Assembly (NCBI GenBank): GCA_000151295.1
Contig: GG745339.1
Coordinates: forward strand, 1,306,800-1,351,983
Reading direction: 5' to 3'
Source of the DNA: Allomyces macrogynus ATCC 38327
Taxonomy: Eukaryota > Blastocladiomycota > Blastocladiomycetes > Blastocladiales > Blastocladiaceae
Length of the DNA stretch: 45,184 nucleotides
The position numbers and the translations under genes were made by a program. The notes under the pieces were generated by a model that saw only the letters and a program-made list of their open reading frames with translations, searched no databases and was not told the DNA's origin. Positions 40,960 through 45,184 of this stretch are shown here, piece after piece. Each line of letters begins with the position of its first letter. Position 1 is the stretch's first letter.

Positions 40960-41747
40960 GGTTGACGGTGGTATGGAGAGAGAAATGGGTTCGAAATTGG
41001 TGTTGGCCCGGGGGTCGAGTGCAGCTGGCGGGCGGGCAGGTCGAGTTGGTGGAGCTGGAGAGAGAGCTCTTGGTCCAGCGAATGGAGGATAATGATCAGC
41101 ATGTCGTCGTTGGCGGGCGCGTTTACTTCAAATATCCAGCCCGGGCAGTGTGATTTGCGGGTGCATCGTTCGCCTCTTGCGAGTGGGATGGGACGCCGAG
41201 CGGGGCCGCGTGATGCTGTTAACGGCATGGACATGCGCGCCGAAATTGGGCCCGGCTGGTTGGGTGACTGGGCGGGCGCGGGCGGGGCTGGTCGTCCGCC
41301 GCTGTTGAGCATCGGAGCATCGTGGATGAAGCGTTCGCGCGCGAGAAAGCGGGTGATGATGAAAGGCAGGCCGGCTACTTCCCAGCTTGGTGCGAACAGT
41401 CACAGAGCGCGGTGATCAACGGTGTGGCTGGTGGTGTCCATTTGCACACGTGACGCGTGACTTGGACAGCGGAGTCGTCCCTGCCATCGGTGCCGCTGCC
41501 GTTGATCGCTGATCTGCTTTCCACAGTGTCGTCGTCCTCGACGGTGATCGGGTGCACTGGCCTTGGGCAGGAACTCGATCACCGACAAGGTGCAGCAAGG
41601 ATTCGAGCGCAGAGGAACCGACGACGAAGGCGACGCCTGCCAAGCTCAAACTCGAGACCACGCTTCCAGCCAACGCCGCCTTGAGCTTGCGCTGACGCAG
41701 ACTGCACGATCCGGTCAGCAATCTGTGATCAACAACCAGAAACTGCC
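40960..41747. other. Intergenic region upstream of CPS
   Basis: Presumed divergent promoter space between the CPS gene and a small plus-strand candidate. Open frames on both strands are typical of GC-rich sequence and show no family. No RNA gene recognised. Confidence 0.4.
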
Positions 41748-42233
41748 ATGACCGACCGCGCCCCGAAACGACGCCGCGTCGACCCCGACTCGAACGAGAA
41801 CGACGGCGACTTACCTCCGTCGCGCGCGGCGTTGCGCACGGCTGTGACCAAGGCGCTCGACGACGAGGCGGCCATGCTCCGTGAGGTTGCGGCCATGATC
41901 CTCGGCAAGTTGCGGCACTTGATGGTGCGTTCGTCACTTGGCAGTCGCGAATGCGTCTCGAATCGCTGGGCCTGACCGTGCTCGCTCGTCATTGTCGTCC
42001 TCGTTGTCGCCCTCGTTGTCGTCGTCAAGGTGGAGCAGGACCAGCTACGCGCCATGTACACGGCCCTGCGTGGGGACGTGCCGGGAGGAAATGCGGCGGC
42101 AACGGGTGCCCGCGTAGGTCCGCAAACGGCTGATGCTTTGCGAGCGGCGGCGACGCGACCGAATCCGCCGGGTGCGTCGCGGGCAGGAGCCGGTTTTGTT
42201 TCAACCGGATCCGCACCAAGACCAAGGTCGTGA
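41748..42233 (+). CDS. Candidate small nuclear-type protein (2 or more exons)
   Basis: ATG at 41748 begins a charged protein with a KRRR cluster (possible nuclear signal) and a helical DDEAAMLREVAAMILGKLR segment. After HLM a GTGCGT donor (about 41924) could join, through an acceptor ending TCAAG (about 42029), to VEQDQLRAMYTALRGDVPGG, extending the helix. The open frame runs to 42233. Further exons may follow (a TALDGQVNQVRSSVRAI heptad-like helix near 42273). I recognise no family. Coding status rests only on composition and a plausible splice. Confidence 0.35.
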
Positions 42234-42673
42234 CCGTGCCCAACGGCGTTCCGCCATGTTTCCAAGACCATGACCGCGCTCGACGGTCAAGTGAATCAGG
42301 TGCGATCGTCCGTCCGCGCCATTGCGAATCAAGGGCGGTGCGGCCGGTCTCGGCCGTGCGTTCGCGCATGGCTCCCCCAAGTGAACACCGCAAATGTTCC
42401 TCGTCGTCGGCGCGTGGGATCCCGCGTCTCCTCTCCCTTGGTCTCGCGGTCCTGCATCTCGTCTTCAACACCTCGTGCGCAATCCCGCCCCCATTCCGAC
42501 CCCTCGCTAGCGATCCTGCTCCTTTCCTGACCTTTTGCGCGCAATCGGCCTTGCTCTCTACCGGCTCGGCGGGGGAGTGGTCTCCCCTCCACACTCTCAC
42601 GCGCGATCGTCCGGCTGCTCTCCACCGACCTCGCGGGAAGCGACCTTCTCCCTCCATATCCCAGACGAGATCG

Positions 42674-42726
<53 letters not shown>

Positions 42727-43020
42727 GACCTCGCGTACAGCACCATGTCTATTCTCCACCGACCTCTCGCGATATCCCATGTGCTCTCTCTGCCGTACTC
42801 GCGCGATTTTGCGCGCTTCTCGTCGCTCTGCAATCCCGCTGTTCGTCCACTTGGCAAAACGCGGCTCTCGTCCTCGGGTAGCCGACGACGCTGCTGCCCC
42901 CATCTGGTTGGCCGGCGCGCTGCCATCGCGTGCGCCAGAAAAGGGTCCAATTGTTCTGAACTGTTCATTTTCACTTATTTTTAGCTTTGTGGTCAATTAT
43001 TTCAAATTACCTTAAGTTCA
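42234..43020. other. GC-rich sequence around a CT microsatellite
   Basis: Long overlapping frames on both strands arise because the (CT)n repeat has no stops in any frame. No family motif is seen, and I do not call a gene here. Confidence 0.5.
42677..42723. repeat. (CT)23-type microsatellite
   Basis: Uninterrupted CT dinucleotide run of about 47 bp. Confidence 0.95.
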
Positions 43021-43291
43021 TTTTGCGCATTGTCCATTGCCCTCGCCAGCACCTCAGGGGTGCTGCGATGTGCCTATTCCTTTATTGAATGGGCTCAAAT
43101 GATCGACACTATCTCAGGAACATGAACATATGATGCAACGTCAGTTCTGAGAAACGAAATGAAAAAACAGGCTTGATCGCCTGTGCCTGTCAAGGCGTGC
43201 TAACCCCTCACCCCTGACCTGTCAGGATCCTCACTCCTTTTTTCGATCGACACTGGTGGACAAGCGACACGGCACGTTTCCATACAAGAAA

Positions 43292-44590
43292 ATGCAGAGC
43301 AACACCGACAACACCATCCCGGTTTATGGTGGGCAGGTCCCAGGCGTCCCTGAGGTCGAGCCAGCCCCACCTTTCATGGACAGGGGGGTGGCCAACATTG
43401 TGACGCTGGGGCAGGTCCGGCCTGGCGCCCCGCGCACAGGCGCCGTCGCGCACGCTCTGGCGGCTGCGGATGGGCCCAAGGTGGGGACGGGCGCTCGTCC
43501 CACATGTGACCTTGTGGTCAGTGGGGGCAACATACTGACAGCCAATGACATCACCTGCATTGCAGTGGCTGCAGTGGAGGCGGTGGTGGAAGCTGCACTG
43601 GCCCGTATGGCCATCCCGCCCACTGCGATGCTCGCCCTGGCGCATGCAGTGGGGACAGACCACTGCGACATGCTCCAGCAGGACGCAGCATCAGTGGCCA
43701 GTTCGTCAGCCACGTCTGAGAGCCAACTGAAGCAAGAGGACAGTGGTGAGGCGCGCATACTGGACATGTTGCATGAAGCCCTCACCTGCCTGGGTGGTGA
43801 TGGAGCCCTGGGCCCCACCAACATGTTTGGCCCCCTCAATGAGTTGGACGACACCAAGAAACAGCGCCACAAATGTGCGCGTTTCTTTTACAATGTCAAG
43901 GAGATCATGCCAATCAAGGATGCGCCTGAGCTGGCATTCACACTCCCAGGCCTTGGTACCTCAGCAAAGTGGGCTGGTGCCAAGCAAGACAAGCTGCTCA
44001 TGGACGTGACCAAGCGTCTGATGACCCAAATGTGAGGGACTGTCACAGTGGCCTCCCACCTCAAGGTCCTCACTGCACTCCTCCAGGAGGTGGCCCTCTC
44101 AAAGCTCAATGTGGACGACCATGCTGATGTGCTGTCCACACATGACATGGTGGTTGGCATGGTCCAAGCCAAGGCGCACCTGGAAGTGGCGGACATTGCC
44201 CATCTGACTGGGTTGCAGCGCATTGTGTACCTGGCGACCTACCCAGGGGTGGACAAGGCACATGCCAAGGCCCTACACAAGGTACTGCCTTTGGGGTCCC
44301 ACTTGGGACATGTGCTGTTGTTTGATGAGACTGTGCTTGCCAAGCGGGTGGAGGCTGATGGCAAAGCGCGCTACTGGCACGCACAGAGCACCCTCAGTGC
44401 AGGCCATTCCCAGTGGCCCCATGCAGCAGGTCCCTTTGGACCTGTGCGCCAACATCACCAACTGGCCCTGCCTGTGGGGGGGGGAGGGGGGCGCGTTTTT
44501 GGCCCGCATTTTGGTGGCTTGATGAAGCGCGCATTTGGTGGCCCCAGCACTGGCTTGGCACTGATGTGGCTTAACAAGAAGCGGGTTTAG
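43292..44590 (+). pseudogene. Gag-like protein with one in-frame TGA
   Basis: First ATG at 43292 (an upstream GTG extends the frame). It is open to a TGA at 44033-44035, then open in the same frame to 44590. Ala/Val-rich helical N-terminal half, then FFYNVKEIMPIKDAPELAF, a helical block (VLTALLQEVALSKLNVDDHADVL is its core), an LTGLQRIVYLATYPGV segment and a C-terminus rich in Gly and basic residues (GLMKRAFGG). Such all-helical proteins just upstream of RT are usually gag. The TGA could be from CGA. No zinc knuckle is visible. Confidence 0.4.
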
Positions 44591-45184
44591 TGGTGCAGCC
44601 CCTGTTGCTGATGGATCACAATTTGAATATATTGGATCATCACACCAATTCTACAGACACAGACTGTTGTTTGGTTGGCGACTGGGGCTCAGTCTTTGGA
44701 AAGGTGGATTGCATTGCACACTGGCTGTGGATGGATCTGGGAGAACGTTTCACCTTGTTGGACATGGAATCAATCCTGGGGATTCCAGACCCAACAGCCC
44801 TGTCCATGGCGCTCAGGGACAGGGCAGACCTGACAGGGGATGCGAAGATAACGCGTTAAGAAGGCTTGCTCCCACACCTGCATCTGGAGGTGGTGGTGGG
44901 GGGCCGATTACACTTCCTCACGTTCCAGGAGGTCTGGCTCAGGTGCCACGACTCCCAGATCGCAAGAGATTTGATCCCAGATGGGTTGCGGCTGGACCTT
45001 TTGGGGGTACCACCACCCATGGGGGAGACAGTGGAGTCCACCCTGACTGGGGCCAAGGCAGCATCCCTGCAGGTGGAGCTCGATGCATGGATTGCCAAGG
45101 GCGCAGCAAAGGTGCTGGAGGAGGGCCAATGCCGTGACTACTTTGTAGACGAGGCGATCCACCTGGTCTTCACCATGACTCGAA
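44590..45184 (+). pseudogene. RT-like polyprotein start, partial and frameshifted
   Basis: Two frames follow one another: one to 44859 (FGKVDCIAHWLWMDLGERFTLL core), then a different frame to the window edge with LHFLTFQEVWLRC, and ELDAWIAKGAAKVLEEGQ followed by FVDEAIHLVFTMT. The last resembles the start of a retroelement RT (helix, K-G-A-x-x-x-V/L, then L-H-L-V). Partial and uncertain. Confidence 0.3.

Larger units (their letters stand above)
43021..45184 (+). mobile_element. Retroelement remnant, possibly DIRS-like (runs off window)
   Basis: A GC/CpG composition change at about 43.0 kb is followed by a non-coding leader (43021-43291) with short inverted segments, a gag-like frame with one in-frame stop, and then RT-like sequence reaching the window edge. 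The order gag then RT with no protease in between, and the RT N-terminal wording, resemble DIRS/tyrosine-recombinase retroelements, but the diagnostic recombinase would be outside the window. Confidence 0.4.

Noticed and set aside
36879..41153. Long plus-strand frames opposite the CPS gene
   Set aside because: Arg/Ala/Gly-rich antisense shadows of a GC-rich gene whose real strand carries all CPS motifs.
42025..43015. Overlapping long frames on both strands around the CT repeat
   Set aside because: The dinucleotide repeat contains no stop in any frame and artificially lengthens them; no domain signature.

Overview
The window looks like nuclear DNA of an early-diverging (zoosporic, perhaps blastocladiomycete-like) fungus. 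Reasons: GC- and CpG-rich host genes with short (63-125 bp) spliceosomal introns, a separate large carbamoyl-phosphate synthase with a mitochondrial-type leader (the fungal arginine arrangement), an RTEL1 helicase, a SURP-domain splicing regulator, and eroded fungal-type transposons. The species is an inference.

Layout. 1-5.5 kb: CpG-poor wreckage with a decayed copy of part of the CPS gene, a dispersed repeat and a PIF/Harbinger-type transposase relic. 5.5-9.0 kb (-): RTEL1-like helicase, 8 exons. 9.9-11.2 kb (+): decayed UCH37/BAP1-like deubiquitinase copy. 12.2-15.2 kb (-): decayed Ty3/gypsy element whose RT and integrase are fused by an internal deletion. 15.283-30.649 kb: an endogenous Polinton-like virus (PLV) with ~642 bp terminal inverted repeats. 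30.65-32.4 kb: repeat copy and CpG-poor sequence. 32.4-34.0 kb (-): SURP splicing regulator. 34.7-37.06 kb (+): unrecognised multi-exon gene. 37.1-40.96 kb (-): arginine-type CPS large subunit. 41.7-42.2 kb (+): small candidate gene. 43.0 kb to the end (+): gag- and RT-like remains of a retroelement that runs off the window.

The PLV is the main discovery. It carries a TVpol-like polymerase/superfamily-3 helicase, a CxCG zinc protein, a tyrosine-recombinase-like protein, an RVE integrase, a fiber with a C1q/TNF-like head, an A32-type packaging ATPase, a double-jelly-roll major capsid protein, a penton, and several small or unknown proteins. Left-arm genes point left and the replication gene points right toward the other TIR. 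Several structural genes share an upstream T-rich/CTTG-N8-9-TAAAC motif (probable late promoter). Four in-frame stops and three frameshifts break five genes, while penton, the 551-aa protein and the small genes are open. The element therefore looks like a fairly recent but now defective provirus. Three of the four stops are TGA and could come from CGA by CpG transition, matching the CpG erosion seen in the flanking repeats.
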